Positions 49,778 to 58,440 of a DNA stretch of 64,000 nucleotides are shown piece by piece. Source of the stretch: Micromonospora_J zhanjiangensis (GTDB lineage Bacteria; Actinomycetota; Actinomycetes; Mycobacteriales; Micromonosporaceae); assembly GCF_042650605.1 (NCBI RefSeq), contig NZ_JBHSBN010000007.1:186001-250000 (forward strand), written 5' to 3'. A program made the translations under genes and the position numbers. Under the pieces are notes generated by a model. That model had not been told where the DNA came from. It saw only the letters and a list, made by a program, of their open reading frames with translations, and made no database searches. Position 1 is the first letter of the stretch. Each line of letters starts with the position of its first letter.

Positions 49778-52700
49778 GTGGTAATGCGTAGCAGCCCCCT
49801 CCCGAGAATGAGCCGGCGCGGTCGCGTGACGGTCGGCGTACTGCTCGGGGTCTTCGTCCTTTTCACCCTGCTGGGCTGGGGGGTCAACGCCTGGACCGAC
49901 TGGTTGTGGTTCGACGAGGTCGACTACACCGCCGTGTTCACCGGCGTGCTGGTCACCAAGCTGGCCCTGTTCGGCGCCGTCGGCGCGGGGGTCGCCCTGG
50001 TGGTCGGCGGCAACCTCTGGCTGGCCTACCGGCTGCGCCCGCTGCTGCGGCCGCACTCGGCCGAGCAGGCCACCCTGGAGCGCTACCGGATCCTGATCGC
50101 GCCGCGGATCCGTACCTGGCTCCTGCTGGTGGCGGTGCTGGTCGGCCTGTTCGCCGGTCTCTCCGCGCAGGGCCGGTGGGGCCAGTGGATGCTGTTCCGC
50201 AACGGCGGCGACTTCGGGGTGAAGGACCCCGAGTTCGGCGTGGACATCGGCTTCTACGTCTTCCAGCTGCCGTTCTGGCGGTACCTGCTCGGCCTCGGGT
50301 TCACCGCCGTCGTGCTCTCGGTGATCGGTGCCCTGGCGGTGCACTACATCTTCGGCGGGGTACGCCTGCAGGGGGTCGGCGACCGGATGACCAACGCCGC
50401 CCGGGCCCACCTGACCAGCCTGGTCGCGGTCTTCGTGCTGCTGAAGGCGGTCGCCTACGTGCTGGACCGGCGGGCCATGCTGCTGGAGTACAACGAGAGT
50501 GCCAAGCTCTACGGCGCCGGGTACGCCGACATCAACGCGCTGCTGCCGGCCAAGGAGATCCTGGCCTACATCTCGATCGTGGTGGCCATCGCGATCATCG
50601 TGTTCTCCAACGCCGTGATGCGGAACCTGGTCTGGCCCGGCATCTCGCTGGCCCTGCTGGGCATCTCGGCGGTGGCGATCGGCGGCATCTACCCCTGGGC
50701 GGTGCAGACCTTCGAGGTCAAGCCCAGCGCCAAGGACAAGGAGGCGCCGTACATCGAACGGAGCATCGCCGCCACCCGGAACGCCTTCGGCCTGACCGAG
50801 GCCAAGTCGAGCCCGTACGCGGCGAACAACCTGGTGCCGCCGGCGAGCCTGGCCACCGACACGTCGGTGGTGCCGAACACCCGGCTGCTCGACCCGCAGC
50901 TGGTCTCCGAGACCTACACCCAGCTCCAGCAGGTCCGGAACTTCTACGACTTCGGCCCGAAGCTCGACATCGACCGGTACACGGTCGAGGGCCGGACGCA
51001 GGACTACGTGGTCGGCGTACGGGAGATCAACTACGCCGAGCTGACCAGCCAGCAGAACAACTGGATCAACCGGCACACCGTCTTCACCCACGGCTACGGG
51101 CTGGTCGGCGCGCCGGCCAACCAGGTGGTCTGCGGCGGTCAGCCGTACTTCGTCTCCGGCTACCTGGGCGAGAAGGCGCAGGAGGCGTGCTCGGCGCCGA
51201 CCGAGCAGATTCAGGCGCAGCAGCCGCGGATCTACTACGGCGAGCGGATGCGGGACTCCGACTACGCCATCGTCGGGCAGACCGGGGACCGGAACGTGGA
51301 GTTCGACCGGCCGACCGGCTCCGGCGGGGACCAGTCCTCCGGTAACGGGGTGAACTACACGTACGACGGCAAGGGCGGCGTGGCGATCGGGTCGTTCCCG
51401 CGCAAGCTGCTCTACGCGATCAAGGAGCAGGAGAGCAACTTCCTGCTCTCCGAGGCGGTCAACGAGAACTCGAAACTGCTCTACGTCCGTAACCCCCGGG
51501 ACCGGGTGGAGAAGGTCGCGCCGTTCCTGACCCTGGACGGCGACCCGTACCCGGCCGTGATCGACGGCCGGATCCAGTGGATCGTCGACGGCTACACCAC
51601 GGCCGCCACCTACCCGTACGCCGAGCAGGTCAACCTCCAGGCGGAGACCGCCGACGAGCTGACCAACAAGGGCACGTTCCAGCTGGCCCGGGAGAACGTC
51701 AACTACATCCGGAACTCGGTCAAGGCCACCGTCGACGCGTACGACGGGACGGTCAAGCTGTACCAGTTCGACGACAAGGACCCGGTGCTCAGGGCGTGGA
51801 ACAAGGCGTTCGGCGGTGACCTGGTGCAGCCCCGGTCGGCCATCCCGGCCGAGCTGATGGCGCACCTGCGGTACCCGGCGGACCTGTTCAAGCTGCAACG
51901 CAACCTGCTGGCCAAGTTCCACGTGACCGACCCGGGCGCGTTCTACAACGGCGACGACTTTTGGCAGGTGCCGAACGTGCCGGACGCGCCGGACACCGGC
52001 CAGAAGCAGCCGCCGTACTACCTCTACACCCAGTTCCCGGGGCAGGAGGGGCCGCGGTTCCAGCTCACCTCCGCGGTCACCCCGATCGGCCGGCAGAACC
52101 TGGCCGCGCTGATCTCCGGGTCGTACGTGGACGGTCAGCCCAGGCTGGAGATGCTGGAGCTGCCGGACCAGACCCGGATCTCCGGGCCGGTCCAGGTGCA
52201 CCAGCAGATGACCAACAACGGCGCCATCCGGCAACAGCTCAGCCAGCTGAACGCGGACGGCAAGGCCCAGGTGCAGTACGGCAACCTGCTGTCCCTGCCG
52301 TTCGCCGACGGGATGCTCTACGTCGAGCCGGTGTACGTCAAGAGCAACCAGCAGAACGCCTATCCGCTGCTGCAGAAGGTGCTGCTGTCCTACGGCGACG
52401 GCGGGTCGTACGTGGTGCTCGCCAACAGCCTGGCCGACGGCATCAAGCAACTGGTCGAGCAGGGCAAGCAGGCGGCCGCGGGCACCCCGCCGGCGGCGAA
52501 CCCGCCGCTACCGGCCGCGGGCGGCAACCAGCCACCCGCGCTCACCGGTGAGCTGGCCGCCGCGGCGGCCCAGGTCCAGGCCGCCATCGCCGAGGTGAAG
52601 GCCGCCCAGTCGTCCGGCGACTTCGAGCGGTACGGCAAGGCGTTGAAGGCGTTGGACGACGCCGTCAACCGGTTCCAGGCGCTGTCGAAGAACGCGACCG

Positions 52701-52783
52701 CGCCGGCGCCGACCGGTTCGTCGGCCGCCCCGCCGCCCTCGCCCGGTCCGAGTGCCGGCGGCACGCCGACGCCCAGCGGATGA
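49778..52783 (+). CDS. UPF0182 family large membrane protein
   Basis: About 1001 residues. Seven hydrophobic segments lie in the first 320 residues (for example VGVLLGVFVLFTLLGWGVN and LVAVLVGLFAGLS), followed by a large soluble, extracytoplasmic region (about 330-930) with the family's GYGLVGAPANQV and NYTYDGKGGVAIGS segments, and a Pro/Ala/Ser-rich tail. GTG 49778 has ggtggag 6 bases upstream; ATG 49784 or GTG 49766 are alternatives. The homologue is Rv3193c. No biochemical role is established. It contains one copy of a 31-bp sequence repeated at 59111-59141. Confidence 0.9.
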   Translation: MVMRSSPLPRMSRRGRVTVGVLLGVFVLFTLLGWGVNAWTDWLWFDEVDYTAVFTGVLVTKLALFGAVGAGVALVVGGNLWLAYRLRPLLRPHSAEQATLERYRILIAPRIRTWLLLVAVLVGLFAGLSAQGRWGQWMLFRNGGDFGVKDPEFGVDIGFYVFQLPFWRYLLGLGFTAVVLSVIGALAVHYIFGGVRLQGVGDRMTNAARAHLTSLVAVFVLLKAVAYVLDRRAMLLEYNESAKLYGAGYADINALLPAKEILAYISIVVAIAIIVFSNAVMRNLVWPGISLALLGISAVAIGGIYPWAVQTFEVKPSAKDKEAPYIERSIAATRNAFGLTEAKSSPYAANNLVPPASLATDTSVVPNTRLLDPQLVSETYTQLQQVRNFYDFGPKLDIDRYTVEGRTQDYVVGVREINYAELTSQQNNWINRHTVFTHGYGLVGAPANQVVCGGQPYFVSGYLGEKAQEACSAPTEQIQAQQPRIYYGERMRDSDYAIVGQTGDRNVEFDRPTGSGGDQSSGNGVNYTYDGKGGVAIGSFPRKLLYAIKEQESNFLLSEAVNENSKLLYVRNPRDRVEKVAPFLTLDGDPYPAVIDGRIQWIVDGYTTAATYPYAEQVNLQAETADELTNKGTFQLARENVNYIRNSVKATVDAYDGTVKLYQFDDKDPVLRAWNKAFGGDLVQPRSAIPAELMAHLRYPADLFKLQRNLLAKFHVTDPGAFYNGDDFWQVPNVPDAPDTGQKQPPYYLYTQFPGQEGPRFQLTSAVTPIGRQNLAALISGSYVDGQPRLEMLELPDQTRISGPVQVHQQMTNNGAIRQQLSQLNADGKAQVQYGNLLSLPFADGMLYVEPVYVKSNQQNAYPLLQKVLLSYGDGGSYVVLANSLADGIKQLVEQGKQAAAGTPPAANPPLPAAGGNQPPALTGELAAAAAQVQAAIAEVKAAQSSGDFERYGKALKALDDAVNRFQALSKNATAPAPTGSSAAPPPSPGPSAGGTPTPSG
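51364..51394. repeat. Exact 31-bp repeat, copy 1 (in the UPF0182 gene)
   Basis: The bases here are identical to 59111-59141. In this copy they encode DGKGGVAIGS within a conserved part of the UPF0182 protein. Confidence 0.85.
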
Positions 52784-52788
52784 CGGTC

Positions 52789-52830
52789 GTGCGGCACCGG
52801 ACCGGCCCGACCGCCGGCCCGGTGCCGCAC
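52789..52830 (+). terminator. Hairpin terminator after the UPF0182 gene
   Basis: GTGCGGCACCGG (52789-52800) pairs perfectly with CCGGTGCCGCAC (52819-52830), 5 bases after the stop. No U tract. Confidence 0.7.
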
Positions 52831-52856
52831 TGCCGGTCCGCGGCGACGGGGCCGTT

Positions 52857-52886
52857 TTGCGGGTTCGTCAGTGGGTAGGTTAGGGT
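52857..52886 (+). promoter_or_regulatory. Promoter of the first tRNA-fMet gene
   Basis: TTGCGG (52857-52862) and TAGGGT (52881-52886), spacer 18, end 11 bases before the tRNA. The second tRNA copy has the same TTGCGG, the same spacer and a similar -10, so conservation between copies supports the call. Confidence 0.7.
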
Positions 52887-52897
52887 TAACCAGCCGA

Positions 52898-52971
52898 CGC
52901 GGGGTGGAGCAGCTCGGTAGCTCGCTGGGCTCATAACCCAGAGGTCGCAGGTTCAAATCCTGTCCCCGCTA
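52898..52971 (+). tRNA. Initiator tRNA-fMet (anticodon CAT), copy 1
   Basis: 74 bases fold as a complete cloverleaf with anticodon CAT at 52932-52934. Initiator features are present: the first base pair of the acceptor stem is mismatched (C1 with T72), and the anticodon stem has three consecutive G-C pairs next to the loop (GGG/CCC). The CCA end is not encoded. A terminator hairpin follows at once. Confidence 0.95.
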
Positions 52972-52980
52972 CTGCTCACG

Positions 52981-53015
52981 AAATGCCTCCGGATGCCCAG
53001 CATCCGGGGGCATTT
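52981..53015 (+). terminator. Terminator of tRNA-fMet copy 1
   Basis: A 15-bp stem (52981-52995 with 53001-53015, one G-T pair) around a cccag loop. A short U-rich stretch (tttctgcgttt) overlaps and follows the stem end. Confidence 0.85.
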
Positions 53016-53063
53016 CTGCGTTTAGCAGGCGTGCCGGTTGCGGCGGCGAGGCAGGATGGAGCC

Positions 53064-53321
53064 ATGTCTGATCTGGTGAAGTGGTGGAGCCGGCTGGCGA
53101 CGATCGTCGGCACGATGGCGGCGGCGGTGCTGCTGCCGGCGGCGGCGGCCTGGGCGTCGTCCGACACCGGCGCGCTCGTGATCGAGGCCGCCCGGCGGCG
53201 GCGTGGCTTCGGCGGCGGGCTGTTCAGCCTGTGCTGCCTGGTGGGCGTCGGGGTGATCGTCCTGATCGTGGTGCTGATCATGCGAGGGCGGAACAACCGC
53301 CGGTCCGGCCCGCCGAGCTGA
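53064..53321 (+). CDS. Small two-segment membrane protein between the tRNA genes
   Basis: An 85-residue protein with hydrophobic segments near 12-32 (ATIVGTMAAAVLLPAAAAWA) and 53-72 (LFSLCCLVGVGVIVLIVVLI), separated by a basic Arg/Gly-rich stretch and ending in a basic tail. No family recognised. It lies between two identical tRNA genes, so it would be removed by recombination between them. Start ATG 53064 has a weak ggatgga site. Confidence 0.6.
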   Translation: MSDLVKWWSRLATIVGTMAAAVLLPAAAAWASSDTGALVIEAARRRRGFGGGLFSLCCLVGVGVIVLIVVLIMRGRNNRRSGPPS

Positions 53322-53367
53322 CGGGACCGTCGGCCCGGCGGCCCGTGGGGGTCCGGGGGGAACCGTT

Positions 53368-53397
53368 TTGCGGATCGCCCCGCCGATGAACTAGGCT
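53368..53397 (+). promoter_or_regulatory. Promoter of the second tRNA-fMet gene
   Basis: TTGCGG (53368-53373) and TAGGCT (53392-53397), spacer 18, 11 bases before the tRNA. The immediate flank ccgttttgcgg is also shared with copy 1. Confidence 0.7.
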
Positions 53398-53408
53398 TAA
53401 CGAGCCGA

Positions 53409-53482
53409 CGCGGGGTGGAGCAGCTCGGTAGCTCGCTGGGCTCATAACCCAGAGGTCGCAGGTTCAAATCCTGTCCCCGCTA
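53409..53482 (+). tRNA. Initiator tRNA-fMet (anticodon CAT), copy 2
   Basis: Identical in sequence to copy 1, including the C1-T72 mismatch and the GGG/CCC anticodon stem; anticodon at 53443-53445. CCA is not encoded. Identity covers the tRNA and a few bases upstream (gccga), while terminators and spacers differ, so the copies have evolved separately outside the gene. Confidence 0.95.
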
Positions 53483-53487
53483 CTGTT

Positions 53488-53526
53488 CGAAGAACTCCCG
53501 GAGAGATTCTCTCCGGGAGTTCTTCG
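53488..53526 (+). terminator. Terminator of tRNA-fMet copy 2
   Basis: A perfect 17-bp stem (53488-53504 with 53510-53526) with a 5-base loop, followed by tatcctg. Confidence 0.85.
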
Positions 53527-53574
53527 TATCCTGACCGGCCGATGGCGCCGTCGGCGGTGGCGCCGCTCAACCGC

Positions 53575-54921
53575 TCAGCCGGCCAGCGCCGCGTTGGCCC
53601 GGCGGACGAAGGTGGCCGCCGCCTCGGCGCTGGTGGCCCGGCCGAACTGGACGTCCTGGGCGGCCCGCAGCAGCAGCTCGCGGATCCGGGCGTGGCCCCG
53701 CGGCGGCGCCTGCGGGGCCGGGCCGAACAGGGTGGACATCCTGCTCTCGTAGGCGGCCGCGGCCCGACCGCCCCGCTCGACCGGCGTACGGGCCACCACC
53801 GCCCGGACCGACGTGTTGGGGCTGAACCCCCGGTCGGTGCCGAGGATCCGGCCGGCCTCCGGGTCGTTGACCAGGAAGTTGATCACGTCGGCGACGATGT
53901 CCGGGTACCGCGTGCCGCGGAAACCGGCCCAGTACATCGTCGCCTGTGGCCACTGGGCCTTCGGGTTGCCCGGATACGCGACCACGCCGAGTTCGTCGCT
54001 GGTGTACGACTGCAGCTCGACCAACTGGTCGGACCGGATGAACGAGGTGACGGCCTTGCCCGTCGCGATGAGCTGTCGGGCGACCATCCCCGAGTTCGCG
54101 CCCTGGGTGACCGTGGCCGACGGGGTGGCCCGGTCCGACCGGGCGCGTCGCCAGATCTCGAACCACCGGGTGAGGTCCGGCACGCCGAAGCCGAGTTGCC
54201 GGTCGGTGTAGAACTCCTTGCCCTGGGCCCGCAGCCACAGCCAGAGCGCCATCTGCTGGGCGGCCGGATCGCTGGCGCCGGCCACCTGGCCGCCGCTGCG
54301 CCGGGTCACCTCGGCGGCCCACGCCACGAACTCCTGGTACGACATCCCCGGTCTGGGCTCCGCCACGCCGAGCCCGTCGAGCACGGTCTTGTCGTAGGCC
54401 AGGGCCGGGGTGGCCTCGCCGGCCGCCACCGCGACGGTTCGGCCGCCCACCTCACCGGCCCGGGCCAGGCCGGGCGGCAGGCCGCCGAGGTCGACCCGGC
54501 GGCGCTTGACCTGGTCGGTCAGGTCCAGGGTGATCCGGCGCTGGGCGTACTCGGTCAGGAAGTCGTCGTCGATCTGGAACAGGTCCGGCGCGTTGCCGCC
54601 GGTCGCCTCGGTGGCGAGCCGGTCGTAGTAGCCGCCCGCACCCTGCCAGGTGACCCGGAAGCCGACCTTCGGATGCCGGGCCGAGTATCGCCGCAGGGCC
54701 TGTTCGGTGCGGTCGGCCCGCTGCTGGTCACCCCACCAGAAGACGGACAACTGGACGGTGTCGGTGTCCGGGTCGGCGAACGACTCCTGGCAGCCGGTCA
54801 GCCCGCCGCTGAGCAGGAGGGCGACGACGGTGAGGGCGGCCGGTAGCCGAACCGGTGACCGGCCGCGGCGGCCGGTTGACGCGGCGCCGGTGCGGTGGGT
54901 AGGGGTCGTTCCGCGGGGCAC
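53575..54921 (-). CDS. Extracellular solute-binding lipoprotein, sugar ABC type
   Basis: About 448 residues. A signal with lipobox LTGC lies near residues 39-42, after a basic N-terminus. The mature part starts VQLSVFWWGDQQRADRTEQALRRY and includes ATGGNAPDLFQIDDDFLTEYA, typical of family 1 (maltose/multiple sugar) binding proteins. GTG 54921 is favoured by aggag 5 bases upstream; GTG 54939 is an alternative. No permease or ATPase genes are adjacent, so it would have to work with components encoded elsewhere. The decayed permeases near 4 kb belong to the same transporter class, but a link is speculative. Confidence 0.82.
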   Translation of the reverse strand: MPRGTTPTHRTGAASTGRRGRSPVRLPAALTVVALLLSGGLTGCQESFADPDTDTVQLSVFWWGDQQRADRTEQALRRYSARHPKVGFRVTWQGAGGYYDRLATEATGGNAPDLFQIDDDFLTEYAQRRITLDLTDQVKRRRVDLGGLPPGLARAGEVGGRTVAVAAGEATPALAYDKTVLDGLGVAEPRPGMSYQEFVAWAAEVTRRSGGQVAGASDPAAQQMALWLWLRAQGKEFYTDRQLGFGVPDLTRWFEIWRRARSDRATPSATVTQGANSGMVARQLIATGKAVTSFIRSDQLVELQSYTSDELGVVAYPGNPKAQWPQATMYWAGFRGTRYPDIVADVINFLVNDPEAGRILGTDRGFSPNTSVRAVVARTPVERGGRAAAAYESRMSTLFGPAPQAPPRGHARIRELLLRAAQDVQFGRATSAEAAATFVRRANAALAG

Positions 54922-55090
54922 GTGCTCTCCTGACGGCACCGCCGGGGGTTGCGGTGACCTGGAACATTCACCCAGGGCGTACGGATGGTGTCAATCCGGG
55001 GGAGGAGATCCGGTCCGGTCCGTCGTCCACCAGTCGGCGAAGCGGACGGCTACGCCGGCCCGTCGAACGGGTCGTGGTGTACTGGCGGGC

Positions 55091-55921
55091 GTGGAACTTG
55101 TGCATTCGGGCAAGGTGCGGGACGTCTATTCCGACGGAGACGACCTGATCCTGGTCGCCTCGGACCGGATCTCGGTCTACGACACCGTGCTGCCCACACC
55201 GATCCCCGACAAGGGCAAGCTTCTCACCGCGCTCTCCCTCTGGTGGTTCGAACAGCTCGCCGACCTGGTGCCCAACCACGTGATCTCGGCCACCGACGTG
55301 CCGGCCGAGTTCGCCGGGCGGGCCATCCGGTGCCGACGGCTGGAGATGGTGCCGGTCGAGTGCATCGCCCGCGGCTACCTGACCGGCTCCGGGCTGGCGG
55401 AGTACCGGCGTACCGGTGCGGTGTCCGGGGTCGAGCTGCCGCCCGGCCTGGTCGAGTCGGCGATCCTGCCGGAACCGATCTTCACACCCACCACCAAGGC
55501 GGCCCTCGGCGAGCACGACGAGTTCATCACCTTCGAGGACGTGGTGACCAAGGTGGGCGCGGAGACGGCCGCCGCGCTGCGGGAGATCACCGTGAACGTC
55601 TACCGGCGCGGCGCCGAGACGGCCGCCGACCGGGGCATCATCGTGGCCGACACCAAGCTCGAACTGGGCTGGGCACCGGACGGTCGGTTGGTGCTCGGCG
55701 ACGAGGTGCTCACCGCGGACTCGTCCCGGTTCTGGCCGGCCGACTCCTACCAGCCGGGCCGCTCCCAGTTCTCGTACGACAAGCAGTACGTCCGGGACTG
55801 GGTGACCGAATCCGGCTGGGACCGGCAGTCGCCCGCACCGGAGCTGCCGCCGGAGGTCGTCGAGGCCACCCGGGACCGGTACGTGGACGTCTACCAGCGG
55901 CTCACTGGGCGTACCTGGTAG
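55091..55921 (+). CDS. purC: Phosphoribosylaminoimidazole-succinocarboxamide synthase (SAICAR synthetase)
   Basis: PurC condenses CAIR with aspartate using ATP in purine synthesis. The 276-residue protein has the opening SGKVRDVYSDGDDLILVASDRISVYD, the PIPDKGKLLTALSLWWFE segment, VECIARGYLTGSG, and the C-terminal DEVLTADSSRFW with SYDKQYVRDW. GTG 55091 is the first in-frame start that leaves the complete family N-terminus. It is cytoplasmic and stands apart from other pur genes in this window. Confidence 0.95.
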   Translation: MELVHSGKVRDVYSDGDDLILVASDRISVYDTVLPTPIPDKGKLLTALSLWWFEQLADLVPNHVISATDVPAEFAGRAIRCRRLEMVPVECIARGYLTGSGLAEYRRTGAVSGVELPPGLVESAILPEPIFTPTTKAALGEHDEFITFEDVVTKVGAETAAALREITVNVYRRGAETAADRGIIVADTKLELGWAPDGRLVLGDEVLTADSSRFWPADSYQPGRSQFSYDKQYVRDWVTESGWDRQSPAPELPPEVVEATRDRYVDVYQRLTGRTW

Positions 55922-55930
55922 GCCGGCCGG

Positions 55931-56422
55931 TCACTGCCGCCGGCGCTCCGGCTCGACCGCCGGGTCGGGGCCGTTGGCCGGCTCGGGCGTCCCGACGGCG
56001 GCGGTGATCCGTACCGTGGTGCCGGCCGGACCGGTCCGCACGTCCATGCTGTCGCTGAGCTGCTCGGCCAGCCACAGCCCCCAGCCGCCGGCCGTGTCCG
56101 GCGCCGGGCGCTGCCGGTCGGCGAGCCGTTCGGCGCCGATGCCGCCGCCGTCGTCGGAGACCTCGCAGAGCACCGTGTCCCGCTCGCACCACAGCCGCAG
56201 CACCCCCCGGCCGCCGCCGTGCCGTACGGCGTTGGTGAGCAGTTCGTTGACGGCCAGCACGAAATCGTCGAGGCGCTGACCGGAAAGCCCGGTCGCCTCG
56301 ACGGAGGAGGCCACGACGTGCCGCAGGTCGGTCACCCGACCACGGTCGAAGGACTCGGCGAGCAGAGCGGTGGATTCGATGGGCACTACCGTACGCGGTG
56401 CGTCAGGATCTGCGTCGGTCAT
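55931..56422 (-). CDS. ATP-binding protein, anti-sigma factor (RsbW-like HATPase)
   Basis: A 163-residue GHKL-fold protein. The N box is FVLAVNELLTNAVRHGGG and the G1 box is SDDGGGIG, followed by GGWGLWLAEQL. This layout is that of RsbW/SpoIIAB-type switch kinases and related regulatory ATPases, which bind a sigma factor or anti-anti-sigma factor. No partner STAS gene is adjacent. It is convergent with purC, 9 bases away. Confidence 0.8.
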   Translation of the reverse strand: MTDADPDAPRTVVPIESTALLAESFDRGRVTDLRHVVASSVEATGLSGQRLDDFVLAVNELLTNAVRHGGGRGVLRLWCERDTVLCEVSDDGGGIGAERLADRQRPAPDTAGGWGLWLAEQLSDSMDVRTGPAGTTVRITAAVGTPEPANGPDPAVEPERRRQ

Positions 56423-56553
56423 GGGTCCGGTCCCACCGTTGCTGGTCGAGTTTTCGCGGCTTTTCCACCGTACGTCTCCATATGGCATCCCGCACGACGA
56501 GGGCTCGTGGCACCTTCGTCGTCGGGTCCGGCCCGATGTGGCATGGTCGCGGC

Positions 56554-57702
56554 GTGACCGCCCCCTCACCGACCGGCAGCCTGCTGGCCCCGCTCTGGCG
56601 CTCCATCGCGGTGTTCCGGTTCGCCGCACTCGGGTACGTGGTCGCGCTGGCGCTGAACAACCTCCGGCAGTACGCCCATCCGGTGGCCGCCGTGCCGGTC
56701 CTGCTGGCGATGGCGGGCTGGACCGGGTACACCGCCTTCGCGTACGCCCGGCCGGAGCGGCGCCGCTGGCCGCTGCTCGGCGTGGACCTGTTGTTGACCA
56801 TGGCGGTGCTGCTGCTCAGCCCGTGGGTGATCGGCCGGGCCGGGCTGGCGGCCGGGGCGCCCACCCTGGCGGTGGCCTGGCTGGCCGCGCCGGTGCTGGC
56901 CTGGGCCGTCACCGGTGGGCGGCGGTGGGGCGTGGCCGCGGCGGTCCTGCTCGGCGCGGCCGACCTGAGCGTCCGCGAGCGGGTGAACCAGTCGTCGCTC
57001 ACCGGCGGCATGCTGCTGCTGCTCGCCGCGGTGGCGGTGGGGCACCTCGCCCGGCTGGCGGCGGTCACCGAGTCGCGGCTGCAGCGGGCCGTCGAGCTGG
57101 AGGCCGCGACCCGGGAGCGGGAGGCCGCGACCCGGGAGCGGGAGCGGCTGGCCCGGGGGATCCACGACTCGGTGCTGCAGGTGCTCGCGCTGGTCCAGCG
57201 GCGCGGCGCCCGGCTCGACGGGGAGGCGGGCGAACTGGCCCGGCTCGCCGGCGAGCAGGAGGCCGCGCTGCGGTCGCTGATCACGGCGGGATCGACCGCC
57301 ACCGCCGGGGACGACGGTGCGACCCTCGACCTGGCCGAACTGCTCGGCCGGTACGGTTCCGCGCTCGTCTCGATCGCCATCCCGGCCACCCCGGTACGCC
57401 TGCCGGCACGAATCGCCCGGGAAGTCACCGCGGCCGTCGGCGCGGCGCTGGACAACGTCGACCGACACGCCGGCGGGCGGGCCTGGGTGCTGGTGGAGGA
57501 CGAGGTGGACGCCGTGACGGTGTCGGTCCGGGACGACGGGCCCGGCATGCCGGCGGGCCGGTTGGCCGAGGCCGCCGGCCAGGGGCGGCTCGGCGTTGCG
57601 CAGTCGATCCGGGCCCGGCTGGCGGAGCTGGGCGGCACGGCCCGGATCGTCTCGGCACCGGGCCGGGGCACCGAGGTCGAGCTGCGGATACCGCGGGCCT
57701 AG
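56554..57702 (+). CDS. Sensor histidine kinase (NarL-type partner, HisKA_3)
   Basis: A 382-residue membrane kinase with about five hydrophobic segments in the first 165 residues (for example FAALGYVVALALNN and LGVDLLLTMAVLLLSPW). A short coiled-coil with a duplicated EREAATR motif follows. The HisKA_3-type phosphoacceptor is in LARGIHDSVLQVLALVQRR. The ATPase domain has LDNVDRHAGGRAWV and SVRDDGPGMP. It has no large external sensor domain. The response regulator gene follows by 39 bases. Confidence 0.87.
   Translation: MTAPSPTGSLLAPLWRSIAVFRFAALGYVVALALNNLRQYAHPVAAVPVLLAMAGWTGYTAFAYARPERRRWPLLGVDLLLTMAVLLLSPWVIGRAGLAAGAPTLAVAWLAAPVLAWAVTGGRRWGVAAAVLLGAADLSVRERVNQSSLTGGMLLLLAAVAVGHLARLAAVTESRLQRAVELEAATREREAATRERERLARGIHDSVLQVLALVQRRGARLDGEAGELARLAGEQEAALRSLITAGSTATAGDDGATLDLAELLGRYGSALVSIAIPATPVRLPARIAREVTAAVGAALDNVDRHAGGRAWVLVEDEVDAVTVSVRDDGPGMPAGRLAEAAGQGRLGVAQSIRARLAELGGTARIVSAPGRGTEVELRIPRA
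57100..57141 (+). repeat. Exact 21-bp tandem duplication in the kinase gene
   Basis: 57100-57120 is repeated at 57121-57141 without change. It inserts one heptad-length unit (EAATRER) into the helical linker before the phosphoacceptor His, so helix phase would be kept. Confidence 0.9.
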
Positions 57703-57741
57703 GTCGCCGGGCGGCGGCCTCGGCTCACTAGAGTGTGTCGC

Positions 57742-58404
57742 GTGGTCGAGGCGGGTTCGGTGCGGGTGATGGTGGTGGACGATCATCCGATGTGGCGCGA
57801 GGGCGTGGCCCGGGACCTGGCCGAGGCCGGCCACACCGTGGTCGCCACCACCGGTGAGGGGCGGCAGGCCGTCCGGGTCGCCGCGGCGACCCGGCCCGAC
57901 GTGGTGGTGCTGGACCTGCAACTGCCGGACGTCTCCGGGGTCGAGGTGATCCACGGCCTGCTGGCCGCCGTACCCGGGGCGCGGGTGCTGATGCTGTCGG
58001 CCAGCGGGGAGCAGCAGAGCGTGCTGGACGCGGTCAAGGCCGGTGCCACCGGCTATCTGCTCAAGTCGGCCGCTCCGGCGGAGTTCCTCGACGCGGTACG
58101 CCGGACCGCCGCCGGTGAACCGGTCTTCACCCCCGGCCTGGCCGGCCTGGTGCTCGGCGAGTACCGCCGGTTGGCGACCGTGCCCGGGCGGACCGGTGAA
58201 CCCGACACGCCCCGGCTCACCGACCGGGAGACCGAGGTGCTGCGGCTGGTGGCCAAGGGCATGTCGTACCGGCAGATCGCCGAGCGGCTCGGGCTGTCCC
58301 ACCGGACGGTGCAGAACCACGTCCAGAACACGCTCGGCAAACTGCACCTGCACAACCGGGTCGAGCTGACCCGCTACGCCATCGAGCAGGGCCTGGGCGA
58401 CTGA
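57742..58404 (+). CDS. LuxR/NarL-family response regulator
   Basis: A 220-residue regulator. The receiver domain (about residues 8-125) has VMVVDDHPMWREGV, the phosphorylation Asp in VVVLDLQLPDVSG near 56, and the Lys in GYLLKSA. The LuxR DNA-binding domain (about 155-215) has LTDRETEVLRLVAKGMSYRQIAERL and HRTVQNHVQNTLGKL. GTG 57742 leaves the receiver domain complete; GTG 57733 is an alternative. It forms a two-component pair with the upstream kinase. Confidence 0.92.
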   Translation: MVEAGSVRVMVVDDHPMWREGVARDLAEAGHTVVATTGEGRQAVRVAAATRPDVVVLDLQLPDVSGVEVIHGLLAAVPGARVLMLSASGEQQSVLDAVKAGATGYLLKSAAPAEFLDAVRRTAAGEPVFTPGLAGLVLGEYRRLATVPGRTGEPDTPRLTDRETEVLRLVAKGMSYRQIAERLGLSHRTVQNHVQNTLGKLHLHNRVELTRYAIEQGLGD

Positions 58405-58440
58405 CGCCGGCGGTCAGCTGTTTGGCCGGATCCTTCTCAC

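Noticed and set aside
49754..52450. About 900-codon minus-strand frame
   Set aside because: Antisense shadow of the UPF0182 gene; the plus strand has membrane segments and family motifs.
54650..55090. N-terminal extension of purC
   Set aside because: The frame is open upstream, but it overlaps the solute-binding protein gene and the purC family N-terminus starts at 55091.
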